Shown: positions 1 through 13,242, numbered from the stretch's first letter. The stretch: 64,000 bases of DNA from Ophthalmolycus amberensis (GCA_024529925.1 JAFEUB010000780.1:496001-560000); one strand, 5' to 3'. Translations and numbers: made by a program. Notes: generated by a model from the letters alone, not told the origin.

Positions 1-814
1 TTGGTTTGCTGCAGAGTTTATCTCCTGCAATAATTTAAAAGCCAACGGAAAATCCAATTTGCTCTTTGTCGAGGGAATGAGAGTACAACACGTTATCCCT
101 GCAGCTTTTTTTGTGGGTTCCTCGAAACTACTTTTTGCAAAGTATTTCACTGAGGTGCCTTGCAATTTTCTTGCAAGTGTGTTTTCATTCAGTAAACACA
201 TCGCGTGTCTTCTTGACGCCTAAAAATGCGTTGAAGGTATTTTTCGTCCTAAATATTTAGGCTCTTCTTCTTCTTCTCGACCTTTTGAATCAGCGGAATT
301 GCATGAAACCAACAGCAGTAGAGCATTTTGTGTTGTGCACGTATCACATGCATCGTCATGCTGGTGTGAACTTTGCAAGACACAAACTGAATAGGGACCC
401 ACTCCCATTGGATCAATGCAACATGTTGCATGGTTGTATGGGTGTATTTTGATGCAGATCGGGATCTATTTTATATTGTTAAAATGACATTAAGTGCTCC
501 TTGAATGCTTTTGAGTTGTCAGCGTAACAACTCTTGGATATGTTAACTGATGAAACTGAGGCGGATATACGTCCTGGATGAAATATGGCACATTGGACCA
601 TGTGATGTGATAACACACATTGCTTATAATTGCTGGTTTGACTCGCAAACTGGCTTCAGTTGACACAACATCCTTGTCAAGACCTCTTTTACAATCTAAA
701 AGAAGCTGTGCTGAAGCAAATCTCCGCTCAAGCTTTTATGTTTTTCCAACCAGATCCTGGCTTTTCATCCAGTCTCCATGAGTCGGATGTGGCACTAGAC
801 TCTTGACGGGTGGT

Positions 815-837
815 GGGGGGGGGGGGGGGGGGGGGGG
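815..837 (+). repeat. G homopolymer (23)
   Basis: Uninterrupted G run seen directly, preceded by TGGT and followed by CCC. Confidence 0.9.
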
Positions 838-2454
838 CCCTCGCTGTCAGGTTTGTGTATCAAGAAGATGAGTGTCAGAGAGAAAACTAGGGAGCTGTGA
901 GGGCGGCTGTTCTCCAGCAGGAACAGATGTCCCCCTTAAACTGCCCCTCCTGGTAGCAATCACAATCTGGCAACCTGTCTCCCTTTGCTCCCAATTAGAG
1001 GATTAACCTGTGCTCTGGAAACCAGGCTCCCTCGCCACCTGATCTATCCCCTTCCCAGCCTCTCGCTCCCCATTAGAGGGATGTTGGTGCCAGGAGAGAC
1101 TGCTGGTTGACAAGACATACACGTGCTCACACACGCATGTAACAGCATGTCCTCAGTTACCCCTAAAGGTAGACCTGGTTCATGACATTTTGGTTTGAAC
1201 TGTTGGGAAGCCAGACCCCAAACAGGACGCAGTTATTGTTCATTTTCTCACTTATGCAAAAAAGACAAACGGGATTGCATGTTGCAAAAGCTAGAAAAGA
1301 ACAAAATGTGTTTGATGAGATATGTATTGTACCTCTCTAACTTTTGGGGCAGACACATTTTCCTTCTGAGTTTTATTTGATGCCATTATTATAAAATAAA
1401 CATTAGAGGGATGACAGGAAATGAGAGGCGATAGCGGGGTCCGACAAGAGCTGGTGGCTCAATCTCATACAACGCATTTCTTCTTATCGCAGCTCATACA
1501 TGGTTCCTGATAAATAAACAAAGGAGCGGCTCTGTGCAGGGTGGGATGCCACAGGCTTGGAGAAAAATGACTCCCTGTGGTAAGCTGCAGCTACTTTGCT
1601 GCTATTGACTGAAGTTGTTTCAGCTACAAATGAGCAGCTGTTTTGTCTCCCTGTTAGTGTGAAACATGTCCTTACACTGGTGTGCTGCTATCCGTTTGGT
1701 TTGGCATAGAGTCGTTCTTATAAGGGAAGAGGCATGATGCAATGCATGCAATGCCACTTAGGCACACGAGGGCTACACATATGACATAATGCAAAAAGAA
1801 TGAGGCTATAGCTACACGTCCCAGGCCAAAAGTCAGCATTCACACCAGATGAGGATCCATGAAGACATCTAACTATAACAGCAAGGAATATCTGTATGTT
1901 CTAATCCACACTATCTCCCCAGATACTAATCTGCAGCTGGAGTGAGTTGCTTGTTCAGTATCAATGGCATGTCCTATCATGCCGCATGGTGTACACACAG
2001 TGCATGGACAGGAAACCGCAGTGGTGGCAGTCAGGGCAAGTAAAGCGTGCAAGGAGCCAGCTGATTACCAGCTGATAAATGTGTAGCCCTGAGGCTGTAT
2101 GTGGAGCAGCAGCCAGCCGCAATCAGTATCAGCGTCAAAGACACAGCCGCGGGCAAGTGTGCAGACTAGCGCATGTCGCGCTGATTGGAGCAGAGCTGGA
2201 CACTAGATGGGAGAGGAGAGTAAGTGCACATCTGGGTTTATGTGTGCGATCTCTGCTTCCCTGTTGTCCCTTCTGTACCCTCCAGTGTGATGCGTATTGT
2301 CGGTGTCTGTCTACAGGGCCTCCATCCTTCCTCCTTTCTCATTGAGCCAGTGCTTTCCTTTCACCTCTTGCTCTTCGGAGAGTACATAAAGAGGCTTGTG
2401 CTTTGAAAATGAGTCATTCTTCATGGCCTGAAAACACTGTTGCTGCCAGTCAAT

Positions 2455-2960
2455 CTGCTTCTCCTTTCCTCCCTTTACTTCCTCTTTGGCTCCTCTCCTC
2501 ATCTCATCTCTCCTCTCCACATTTTTCATGTTCTCTCTTCTTCACCTCATGTTTCCTCTCCTTGTTTTCTCCTATCCTCTCTTCTTATGTCGTCTTTTCT
2601 AGTTTCCACTCCTCTCTTTTCCATTTCCCTCTGCTTATTTCCTCTCCTTTCCTTTACTGCTCTCTTGTTTCCTTTCCTTTCCACTGCTCTCCTTTTGTTT
2701 ACTCTTCTTTCCTTTCTTGCCGTATCTCCTTGTTTCTTCTCCTCTTGTTTCCTTTCCCCCCTCCTTGTTTCAGATTCTCTCATTCCTTCTAGTCTTACTT
2801 CCTCCTCTCTCCTTTCCTCCCTCATCATTTATGTTCCTATCCTTTCCCTTCCACTCATCTTGTTTACTTTCCTCTCATCTCCTCATTTTTCCTCCTTCCT
2901 AGTTTCCTCTCCTATACATACATCTCCTTTCCTCTCCTCATTTCCTCTCCTCTACATAAA
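2455..2960 (+). repeat. Polypyrimidine (CT-rich) tract
   Basis: About 500 bp composed almost wholly of C and T on the plus strand, built from imperfect TCCTTTCC and CTCTCCTC units. Long open frames across it are low-complexity artefacts (Ser/Leu/Phe on one strand, Arg/Glu/Lys on the other). In the gria4 transcript it would be purine-rich. Confidence 0.9.
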
Positions 2961-3792
2961 CATGTTCTGGATATGTTTTGTATTTCATCTTATTCTTATT
3001 TTTATTCTTCTATCTTTGCATGTTTTTTCCTCTTCATTAATTGTTCCCCAAAACATTTCCTGGATTCTTTTTTACCTTTATTTATTTTTCTTATGTGCGA
3101 GTCTGTATGTATTCATGGAAATTAGGGAAAGCTGAAAGGAACAGCACTCACTACAGTGCTACAGTATCCAGCCCCTTGTATCTCTGGAGCTTTGATGCAG
3201 GGAATCAGACTGGCGCTCATTGACTGAGCTCGGCCATGCGTGGGCTGATTCTACATTATAGTCAATACTGGATGAATGCCTGGCCCTGTGTGTGAAAAAG
3301 ATCCTCAGGCCAAAGTGCTGCAGCTTGCACCCAAAAGCCTTCTGAACAGCACTTGCATGCGCAAACAGAACACTAGTACGTCAGGCCATGCTGACGTGCA
3401 CAGACACATTCATAGCCTCTAACAAAGACAGAGGCCCTCATGACATATTTGAGGGTTTTAAAATATGTATGTCTGCCACTTCAGACACTGAGTACACTCC
3501 TACTCACACTTCTTGAATAGCGCCTGTAGTACAAAAACTCCACAAGAAATACCAAAAAATAATAAAAAATCTCATGCCTCTGCTAAAAGAGATCAAACAG
3601 ATCAGCTATGAAGCTGGTCGGCAACATAAATGAGTAAAGCACACTAAAGGAAAGAAATATAGGAATAAGAAATCCAGTATATGCTCGACAGCCAGTGTTT
3701 CCCACTGTTAGGATGACAACAACTTGCACAGAATGGCAGAAATAAACCATCAGCCATCAGGCAGTTGAAATAAGTTGCTGCTGCTCACTGAT

Positions 3793-3813
3793 TTCAGCAC
3801 CACGGACAGAGCT
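3793..3813 (+). promoter_or_regulatory. RE1/NRSE element (REST binding site), intron 3
   Basis: The plus strand reads TTCAGCACC followed by ACGGACAGAGCT. It matches 19 of 21 bases of the classical RE1 consensus, including the complete left half-site TTCAGCACC and the GGACAG core of the right half with normal spacing. Mismatches are at motif positions 18 and 21. REST silences neuronal genes in non-neuronal cells, and intragenic RE1 sites act in either orientation. It lies 2.2 kb downstream of exon 3. Binding is inferred from the motif alone. Confidence 0.75.
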
Positions 3814-4950
3814 AGAGCTTGAGCAGCTTCACCAAAATACAAAACAGGTACCGGTAGTTTTTCTTACATTTAAAATCTCTTCTGAACTTGTGTTGTGAAA
3901 TAAATATCTAGAATGACCGGTCAAGGTGCACAGATCATGGATGGATTGTTATTTACCATCATCATCAGACGATAGCTGATGGATTCCGTGATTGCTTTTC
4001 AGTCAAAGCATTTCGGCTCTTTGTGCTCTCAACACGGACTGTTTATCTGCTTTCAACCAAAACTTGTTGAAATTAGTCGATAGTCTACAAAAGGAAATCA
4101 GAAAGTTTCCAATACCAACATCTTGCCCGTTGCCTTTACAGATTCTTCCTATGAATGCCAAATCTGTTCATAGAGATTAGTTGTTTCTGAAACCCAGTGT
4201 GTGGACGGGTTTGGACAATTATTTACAAATGTTCGGGTCGGGTTGGGTCGACTTGACATAGTGCTTGTTTTGTGTGAAAATACAGTGTGAATCAAGTTAA
4301 AATGATGGACCTACTGTCTGTGTAAATGTGTGATTTCAGCTGTACATCAGACATTCACTGCATCAGAGTTTGGTGCTCTAAATAACGGTATATTCCAACA
4401 GTACTCCGAATTTAGGGACTGTCCAGTTTGTGCCAGAGTTAATTTGATTGGCACTTTCAAATCAGTAGGTGAAAGACGAAAACATTACACAATATCATCA
4501 TCTGTATTCAAGTCACAGCCTATTGCTGATCTTAAATCCGTTTCAATGCCAGATTAAGGCAACCTGAAAGCCAGCTTGTCTGTCTGCAGGGCAGCACGGT
4601 CGTACAGCTATAGGAACCTTTCTTGTGTTTTTTTGAAGAACACTTGATCAGATACAAATGGGTTTTGTTGAGAGGAGGCTTTTTACCCAGTCAAGCATGT
4701 ACGGGCTGAGATAAGAGGAAAAAAAGAGACAGGGAATGAGTCGTTCTGCAAAGGCGGCCATCCTGATACACTCCCCACTCTGTAGCTCCTATTATAGCCA
4801 ACCTGCTCAAACACTCACTGCAGTCTCAACAGCAGCAGAGAGAAAGCATGAAAACACCTGACTACCTTCTGGAAAATGAAAAGCGAGATGTGGAGATGTG
4901 ATCAAAGCAGCGGCCCATATCCATTCTGTCTTGTAATGGGAATGTGATAT

Positions 4951-4962
4951 GGGGGGGGGGGG
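4951..4962 (+). repeat. G homopolymer (12)
   Basis: Uninterrupted G run seen directly. Confidence 0.9.
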
Positions 4963-5948
4963 AGTAAGTACAAACCTATTGACTCTGTGAGTGTGTATGT
5001 GAGGGAGAGGGAGAGGCGGAGACTAGGTGGGTGACAGAAAAAAGGAAAAGGGAAAAAGAAAAAATCCAAAGAGAGAGAAACACATACGGGTGACAGGAAC
5101 ACACGGTCCTCGTCCTCAGGAGGGGATTTGAGCCGGAGACAAATGGAGAGAGAGGTCCGACACTATCTACAACACTTCTAACAGCCACTGCACTGCAATA
5201 TTGATTGCTTGGTGGCCCCCGAGACATGTTGTGGATTAAAAACAGCCATTATTTTACAGGCACATCCATTCACACCGCTGCGTTGGCTGCCATGTAGGGA
5301 GCATGAGGGCAAAGAAATGCCACACACCTGCCTGCTGACAGATTTATTCCAATTTAATCGAATTATTTTTGAACTAAATATACTGATATTGTATATATAA
5401 TGTAATGTTTGAGAGCTGAGGATATTTTTAATTCCTTAAAATTTGATTATTTTGCACAAAAAAAAAAACATGCACATAATCCAACAGGTCCTCATACCTG
5501 AACAATGAAATATATTGTCAGCGCCAAAAACCACTCTCATGAGCATTTGATCTGCCATCTGTATCCTTCTGAGACCCAAGCTTTTGTTTGGTTTACATTA
5601 ATTACTCCTAGCTGTGGGATAAGAAGGTAAGTATACAAACTAAGCATTGTCTTTAAACAGGAAGTAGTTTCTGAAAAAATACATTAGATGTCCTCATATG
5701 GGGACAATCGGTTTATTTCACTGCATAACAGTTACCAGTGTGGAACTACTGCAAAACAGTTTTGCTAAATTTGCAAGCATAGGTTAGGAAAATTACATGT
5801 CAAAGCCACCAGTTCATTGTTGTCATTAACTGTTCAAGTGTAACTTTATAGAAACTGTTCAAATGTGTTCATTTCGATGGCTGTGACAAAACACAATTGC
5901 AACAACTTTGTTATTTCTACCACCGTTTGGGTCGCTTTTTACCACGAC

Positions 5949-5982
5949 GCACACACACACACACACGCACACACACACACAC
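5949..5982 (+). repeat. (CA)n microsatellite
   Basis: CA repeats with one GC interruption, starting 56 bp past the exon 3 donor in the gene's direction. Confidence 0.95.
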
Positions 5983-6037
5983 CAGTGACTTATATACAAG
6001 TGTCCGAAGGCAAAAGAAGTCCATCCTCATCACTCAC

Positions 6038-6277
6038 CCCGGTCGGTGTCGTACAGGAAGACGAATTTGTTCCAGTCGTAGTGGTCGAGGAGGGACAGGA
6101 GCGCCCCTCGGATGGACGGCCGGAGCTGCAGTGTGAACTGGCTCTCGCCTTCGGTGGGGAAGCTGGGCGTGATGAGGGAGATGTGCAGGGCGCTGCAGAA
6201 GGACGTCAACGTGTGGACCGAGCGCTTGTCGTACAGGCCGAAGATGGCGAAGACACCGCGGGAGTACTGGGAGCAAA
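6038..6277 (-). CDS. gria4: gria4 coding exon 3 (amino-terminal domain)
   Basis: A 240-nt exon encoding the end of codon 84 through residue 163 plus one base of codon 164, still in the amino-terminal domain. Diagnostic stretches are FCSQYSRGVFAIFGLYDKRS, TSFCSALHISLITPSFPTEG and HYDWNKFVFLYDTDRG. The subtype call rests mainly on FGLYDKRSVHTL and SALHISLITPSFPTEGES, which in my memory of the family fit GluA4 better than GluA1-3. Cys85 is expected to form the domain's conserved disulfide with a cysteine in a later exon. The acceptor is a T-rich tract ending CCCCAG above 6277. The donor is GTGAGTG from 6037 downward, phase 1. Exon 4 is not seen between 1 and 6037, so it lies outside the window. 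Confidence 0.97.
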
Positions 6278-7614
6278 CTGGGGAAGAAAAATAAAACAAT
6301 GAATAGATGAGAAGACAGAGCTAGTGGGGATGTGCACTTGGTTGTGAAACATTTATAAAAAAATTTAAAAAATGTCAAGAGATATACAGACAATGAAAGT
6401 AGCCAAATGAAGACAAAGTGGAAAGTTTGTGGACGGGAAACCAAAACAATGTGCTAAAACAGGTCGGTGCAGTTTTAAAAAACGAATACATTTATAATAT
6501 ATTTTCATTTTCTTATTGGTCTCCAGTGTGAATACAAATCTAATTGTTTTTCTATTATTCTCAAATCAAGCATCCGCACAGTTTAAGGACGTTGTCAGGC
6601 TGTGAATCAGTTCACTTCTCTTTTATTAAGCTCATTTCCCCCCCATGATCATTTCATTGTGTAGGAGCAACAACAACAGCAAACACAATGAGGGCTCATC
6701 TCCAGAGAAACAAGATTGTTTTAAATGATACAAATATTGGCTAAGTGCCAGGAAACTGATAGCAGAGCACAGGAAGTGTTGTTTCCAGTTTGCTTTGGAT
6801 CAGCAGTCACAGCCATCTTATTTGACAAATGCACCGTGGCCAGAAGAAAAGAGAAGAAGACAAAGGAACGCACGCTTTTCTGAATCACAAGTGACGGCTG
6901 GCAAATGCGGTGAAAAAAAAAAAATCACCACAGTAATGACTGCTTAACACCAGGACTGGAGACACAATAACAAACCATTATCCCACTGATTACCACTTTA
7001 AATCCTTTTAAGGGAACCGCTGAATGTGGTAAACAGAGATCTAAACCAAATGCATCCATTTCCTCTGATGCTTTCATCTCAAAAGCTGTTCTCTTCCCGC
7101 ATTCAAACAGCAACAACATTTCCTACTGGTGCATTGAATCATTCCCCTCACTGTTGTGTAGATGTATACTAGACTCGAGGACCTCTTCCCCATTAACAAA
7201 ACTCATCACGCACTGCTTCGTGACATCAAAACAACACAAACTGAACCTGCGTCTGTTGTGTTTTATTGGTCGGACTTTGAATTAAATGGAAACTTCCCAA
7301 TTTGGTAAAGTCTACACAAGTTGTGCGGCGCGCACATACACAGTGTGTCCTGCTCAAGGCGATCTCTATCATAGAAAGGTTCGGCTGTCTTCAAGAGACG
7401 CGCTGTAATTGCCTACTTCTTTACTCACACGCAGAGCAACAACAGAAAGGGAAGATAATGAGCATCCTCTGCCAGTTTCTGGGTACGAGGAGAATCAGAG
7501 CGAGCGGCAAACTGAACGAAGAGGTCAAGATGTTGCCGTTGTTAAAGGAAAATGGTTCTGGGGAAGCAAACAAGAGGGCTACTTTACTGACAAAGCCATT
7601 GTTTCCACTGCACT

Positions 7615-7616
<2 letters not shown>

Positions 7617-7652
<36 letters not shown>
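7617..7652 (+). repeat. (AG)18 microsatellite
   Basis: Pure AG repeat. Confidence 0.95.
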
Positions 7653-7654
<2 letters not shown>

Positions 7655-9205
7655 TGTGTCTTTTCTCATCTGCCTGCAGCTTCCTCCCTCAGTGAGACAA
7701 AGAAGACAACAGACAACAGACCGAGAGAAGAAAGCAATGCTTCTTCTGTTGTACACACAATTAAGGTACAAGGAGGTGCTTGAAACTACAGTATCAGGAG
7801 AAACACACGACAGCCAAGGCTGCACTGTGGTGGGGTTTGTTGTAACAACACCAAGGTTTCCTTTTTCCTTGTGTCATGACTCAAAATGTGAGTGTTGGCT
7901 GGCCAGATGTTGCTTCAAATATTTTCTATTTACCTTCATGGATCTAAAGGATTGTACGTGACTAGAGAGAGACCCGCGAGTTATTTACCTATTCTCAAAT
8001 AATCGCCTTCAAGTCCAACTGAAAGGCGACAGAGCTGGTCCACAAGCTCGTACTTCTTTTATACTAAAATAAGGTTTGAATCCAACGGTCAAGTGTCAAT
8101 CACATTCTCACACACATGTATCAAATAACGCAGCTTGGTTTCAAATCCTTAGTTTCAAACCTACGACTTTGCACTCTGCGACTCACATTACCGCAGTTTC
8201 ACAAGTGTATCAGAGAACTAGTGTGGCCTTCAGGTAACAACATGAAAAAAGAAGGCTGTAGATTCGATTAAAGAGAGATAGATTAAAACATCGAGAGAGG
8301 ATTTGTAATATTTCGCTGACAGGAAGAAAACAGGTCTTTTTGCTCCTTTCGCCTCCAAGCCTCAGAGTGGGCGGGATGGTGTACGTGTTTGATCGACCTA
8401 AACAAACCTGTGCTGCCAAGTACTACGAGTGTAAAAGCCAAGGACAGACAGCATATTCTAGTGGTGTTGAAGAAAAAAAGCGTATAGATGTTGACATATG
8501 TTCAATGTGCTACAGTTAATTTGGTTTCCAGCCCGTAAACTGTCTTTATAAGTGCACTTTTTTCCCTCCTGTGTAGATGTTCGTTTGGTCATTCAAGACA
8601 CGTGTCCATACTGGTACATAAGGAGACATTAAAACTGCTATAACAAATATGTTTTATAATAAAACTAAATCATATGACCACTTGGATGTGAAAGGAGTCG
8701 ACTGACTCTGTAGATCCCCCTCAGCTCTATGCAGCGTTTCAGCATCTTTCAGCTCATTGTTGTTGTTTTTTTCCCAGCCTGCAACTTTGCTGATTTTGCT
8801 CTCATTCGCTCTAAAAACGCACTGAACACTACAGCACCGAACTACAGACACACAAAGTTACAGCGAGTAGCTGGAAGGAGTAGCGGATATTTCCCTCAAG
8901 AGGAAGTGGAAACCAAACAAGAGCTAAAAAGAGAGTGACTAATGGACTTACAATCATCAGGTGGACACAAACATGACGTCAAAGGTTGCCCTGTTGGATG
9001 TGTAAATAAACTACTTTGTGACAACATGTTTATGAATATGTAAATGTGGTATTCAAAACTTGTGTCCGCTACCCCCAATTGGCTACAAGAAATCAGCTGT
9101 TTCAAAGCAAAAATAAGGGTTGTCTTACTATCAGTAAGTTGGGTTATTTCACAGATAAGGGGTGCCGTCATGAAAACTAAAAATAGAAACATACGTTTGT
9201 CTGTT

Positions 9206-9228
9206 TGTGTGTGTGTGTGTGTGTGTGT
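9206..9228 (+). repeat. (TG)n microsatellite
   Basis: Pure TG repeat, 128 bp before an opposite (AC)n tract. Confidence 0.95.
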
Positions 9229-9356
9229 CCAAATTGAGGGACGAAGGCCCGCAGGATTCGTGGTAGAGAGAGCGTCTACTCAAGCAAGAAAGCAGTCCAG
9301 AGGTTGGTAAATCCACACAGCTCCCTGATGTCCCCTCAAGGGATGAGATGACATCA

Positions 9357-9372
9357 ACACACACACACACGC

Positions 9373-9412
<40 letters not shown>
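9357..9412 (+). repeat. (AC)n microsatellite
   Basis: AC repeat with two GC interruptions. Confidence 0.95.
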
Positions 9413-9415
<3 letters not shown>

Positions 9416-11149
9416 CCTGAATCCTCATATTTCAACAGACACCCTCTCTCTAGATGCTACATTGCTATTATGCAGAAATACCAGATTGAATAACAACACA
9501 TGAATATGCATGTAAGGAAACCGTCCAATCTGAGATCAAAACCTGACAGTGTGGCTCAATCTTTGTCTCCCCCTGCTGTGTTTGTCTCTAATTACTGCCT
9601 GATTTATTCCTCCAGGGTTTAACTCATTTGCTTATGTTAGACTACAACATACATATCATACATCAAAAACAATATTATTACTACAGTACCACCACAAACA
9701 ATAACATTGTATTTCAACCTCCGCTACCGTGCCTTTAAATGAAGCACGTCTCTGCCACTCTTAGCAGGAGCCCGTCAGATGAATGGGACCATTCAACTCA
9801 TAGTAATGGAATTAACCATCATAACATAGATAGAAATTCATCACAAACACACTCGTTGTCACATTTACACCACAAGCATGATGAAGGAAAAACAGGACAT
9901 AACTGACGGTAAGAAATCAATTCACATGTAAGTTAATGTCAGTTTTGCTGAATCAATTGCAAGCATGGGTGGATTACCGAACCGGCATAACGGGCCTAGG
10001 CCCAGGGGCCCAAGGGGCCAGAGGGGGCCCCGAAGCCAGAGCTTCAGCATGAATTGCTGATATTAACTTTGCATTTCTTGTTGCAGAGTAAAAGGGTTTC
10101 ATGTCAATAACAGAGCCCTAAAAGGTCTACTGAAAAACCATCCTGATACATTTTAAGTTACTGTCCTGGGTTGTAAATCCTGTGTGTTGAGATATCGGTG
10201 AATTTACAATGAGGTTATAAAAGCTTTTCTGCTGTTCTCACTTTAGTAGAAAATCCTGTAAAATCCTGTGTGGGTTAGGTGGAGACTTATATTCTGACGG
10301 CTAGCAAAACCAGTGTATACTTTGTTCTAAGTAGAAATCAAGCATTCAAAGGTTAGTAAGAATACAAAAGTATTAGCATCAAAATATACTTAAAGTATCA
10401 AAAGAAATTATGAATTTATGCGTCCATCACGATAATGTTTCACCTTTAAAGGTGGATCGCACTTTAATTGAGAACTTCCCTCCACGGAATCAATACTCAA
10501 TATTATAGCAGAAACTACATAGTACAATTATCTAAAAACGATATTTAAGTTAAATTTAGTTATTTACTTTCCACCACCGTTAAAGAGAAACATCTTCTTG
10601 ACACACAACGTATTAAAAGCATCATGAAAAACATCAGCGTTAGTAGGTTTGAAATCCTGAAGCAGCTGTCGGATTGGCCACCTTTCAGACAATATTCCGT
10701 GTGAAGTTTTTCACAATAAACAATCGGTCCAATTCTGAGCATGAGAAAGGTCTTTCGATGTCACAACATACGAGCTGCCAATGAGACCACTCCGCCCAGA
10801 GAAGCTCTGGCAGAGCGGACGGTACAGGACCGAGCTACGCTCCATGCCAGTTGGCAGATGAGTGTTTCATTAAAATAGATTACCTCAGCAATGAAAGATG
10901 AATCCATCGAAAACCACAAACAGCTGACAGCTTGCCCTGTGCCTGTTCACCAGGTAATTAGTTCAGTTTGTTTCCTTGATGACAAACACAAGGATCACTT
11001 CTGGATGTTCCATTCAGTCACTCACTGTTCTTACTACGTGGGCTCTTTTTACCCAAAAGCAGAAAGCATTTCGTATTTGAACAGTTTCTTCATATTTATG
11101 TCAATTTTATTCCTACGAGTGTGTTTGAGTAGAGCTAGGAGGTGATAAG

Positions 11150-11270
11150 GCCAAAATCTTCTATCCTAATATAGTTCCTTTCATATCTCGATAACGATAT
11201 ATATCATGATGTTTTCTGGTAACTCAATAAACAAGCATATTTTGTATATTCGTGTAAAATATATACTTCA
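11150..11270 (+). repeat. Teleost dispersed repeat (GATAACGATATATATCATG type)
   Basis: GATAAGGCCAAAATCTTC, ATATCTCGATAACGATATAT and ATCATGATG are recalled from a common fish repeat. Short and diverged. Confidence 0.35.
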
Positions 11271-12089
11271 TTAACGAAAATCTTCAAATGATTTTCCCTC
11301 AAAATATTTCAGATTTTTTTGATAAATGTGACGAAATGTTTGGAATTTCCGACTAGGAAATTGGATATTCCAATTCACCAGTTCAAATGCAGAACCTCAC
11401 CAAACCCAACCTCAGAATCAAAGATGGCTTCTCCCCACATCAACAATAAAAAAGCTGTAGTAATATACCGTTATTATTTATTCATTATGTCTCGTTAAAT
11501 CAGTCGTAGACACAGTGCTGTCCAACTTCTATCTGTTGCTATTACGTTTTTCAACTTGATGTAATTGAATGCAGTCAACTCTGACTTCATTCCTATTTCC
11601 GAGGTAAATTGAACGCAGCATGTATGTAAAACAAATAAACTGGGACATACTCTTTGACCAGATGTAATGGGAAACAATATTTTAAGGTTTTAAAATACTT
11701 AAACTTACGTGTATAACGTACTCAACTCATTTTTAGTGATATTTGTAGCCTCTGGGGTTCTTTGTGGGAAAACAGGACAAACTATTTTACGACAAACATT
11801 GTCACAGTGATTTGTAATCAGTCTGAGATGTGCGTTTTAAGACACACAGAAAACCCAGAAGAGGGCCGCAAAGTGACAGCAGTGGCCAATAGTAGCGAAG
11901 AGTCAAGCTGTATCAAAGAGTTTGCTCCGTATGACCCAGTCGTGATGTGACAGCAGTACTACTGACAGTGAGGGGGGAGGCCGCTAGTGACAGGCCGGCC
12001 TCCTGGACTGGTCCATTTAGTCCCACACCAGCACTGACCCTGAAACAGCATCCGCTGGCCTCACACTCCACTGCACAAACAGGTCAGAG

Positions 12090-12116
<27 letters not shown>
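12090..12116 (+). repeat. (CA)n microsatellite
   Basis: Pure CA repeat. Confidence 0.95.
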
Positions 12117-12120
<4 letters not shown>

Positions 12121-12486
12121 TGCAGCTCACGCTGATCAATGGGCCAGACATTCTGCGTGTGACACACTAACAGAGCAACGCAACAGAAGCTCTCCTGTCA
12201 TTTTACATAACACTCGTCTGAAACCAACTCTTCGAGCAGAAATAAACCTCATGTGAGTGAATTTGGCTGAAGTGCGCCTTCTGTCGGGATCATGCTGAGC
12301 CAAACGTCGCTAGGCTATATGCTAAGGTGAGGTAAGCTTATCCCAGTCTGTTCCTGTTGACGAGCGGGACTTTGGGCGGCTAACTGCTTTGTCATCAGTG
12401 CTCTGTGTAAATCCGTGGATGGTGAGATAAAGTCTGGTGCCGGTGACACGTTTTCCCCTCGGTCCCCCTGGTGTCAGGACCCGCCC

Positions 12487-12500
12487 ACAGCAGAGGGCAG
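12487..12500 (+). promoter_or_regulatory. CTCF core motif match
   Basis: ACAGCAGAGGGCAG agrees with 13 of 14 positions of the CTCF core pattern CCASYAGRKGGCRS. It sits in a unique-looking, GC-richer part of intron 2. Such matches occur by chance, so binding is only a possibility. Confidence 0.35.
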
Positions 12501-13224
12501 TTTGATGATGGCTGCCCCCGACCTCTGCCCCGTCAATATATCGATCTCAGCTGCACAGAACAAACCTCCATTATTTATCACTTGTTTTAGAGCAAATACA
12601 GCCATCGCTCTCTGCCGGGGAGTCAATCCGCTGAATCTTGAGTTATGGCGATGTCTTTGGAGCTCAAATCATTTGCCAGGGAAATATCCAAACCCGTTAG
12701 AATCAATTACATTTCAGAAGAGAAGTGGAATGGTGACTAATGAATAAGGGCATAGTTAGCCTACATTATTTATGGCTTCCTCGATTTCACCGACAGTAAC
12801 TCCTCAAGATCCATCAGCCTTTTCAATTTCAATGTGCTAAATGTATTGCTTGTTAGGCACCAAAACAATACCTACAGTTTATATACCCATTTTATTTCTT
12901 TTGCAATTATAAAAATCCACAAGATCAAATTTGGAATGACTTACAGTACACATTATTGACCAACACAACTGTCAATATATGTAGTAGATGGTTTTGAAAA
13001 TAGCAAAAACAGAATAAGAATGTATTCTGTAAAAAGAATGGAGGATTCTAACTATTCCTGATGAGCTACTCCTTCCCAAAATAAAAAAAATAAACTAAAA
13101 ACTTTAACCCATTTTCTACCAGAATGGAATTTGCTTTAAAGGATAAGGCTGGCGTCAATCTATATTTTTCTTAATGTCAACAAATCCAAAGACCAAAACC
13201 AACAATGTGGATGTCCATCTCTTA

Positions 13225-13242
13225 ATATATATATATATATAT
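13225..13242. repeat. (AT)n microsatellite
   Basis: Short AT repeat. Confidence 0.9.

Larger units (their letters stand above)
1..6037 (-). other. gria4: gria4 intron 3 (partial)
   Basis: Non-coding sequence downstream of exon 3 in the gene's direction; no exon was recognised. It holds a near-consensus RE1 element (3793-3813), a polypyrimidine tract on the plus strand (about 2455-2960), a 23-base G run (815-837), a short G run (4951-4962) and a (CA)n tract (5949-5982). A CT-rich, unique-looking stretch at about 900-1095 contains paired ATTAGAGG words and could be conserved non-coding DNA, but this is untested. Confidence 0.85.

Noticed and set aside
2440..3135. 231-codon open frame rich in Ser, Leu and Phe
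   Set aside because: It is produced by the polypyrimidine tract; low complexity, overlapping frames are also open, and no domain is seen.
5865..6444. Plus-strand and alternate-frame open frames overlapping exon 3
   Set aside because: Shadow frames of the real minus-strand gria4 exon, which has matching splice sites and conserved protein sequence.
7302..7961. 219-codon open frame
   Set aside because: It crosses an (AG)18 microsatellite giving repeated Arg-Glu, and nothing in it resembles a known protein or exon.
9992..10003. 12-bp palindrome GGGCCTAGGCCC followed by GGCCC-rich sequence
   Set aside because: Resembles part of a common fish repeat; too short to support a regulatory or structural claim.
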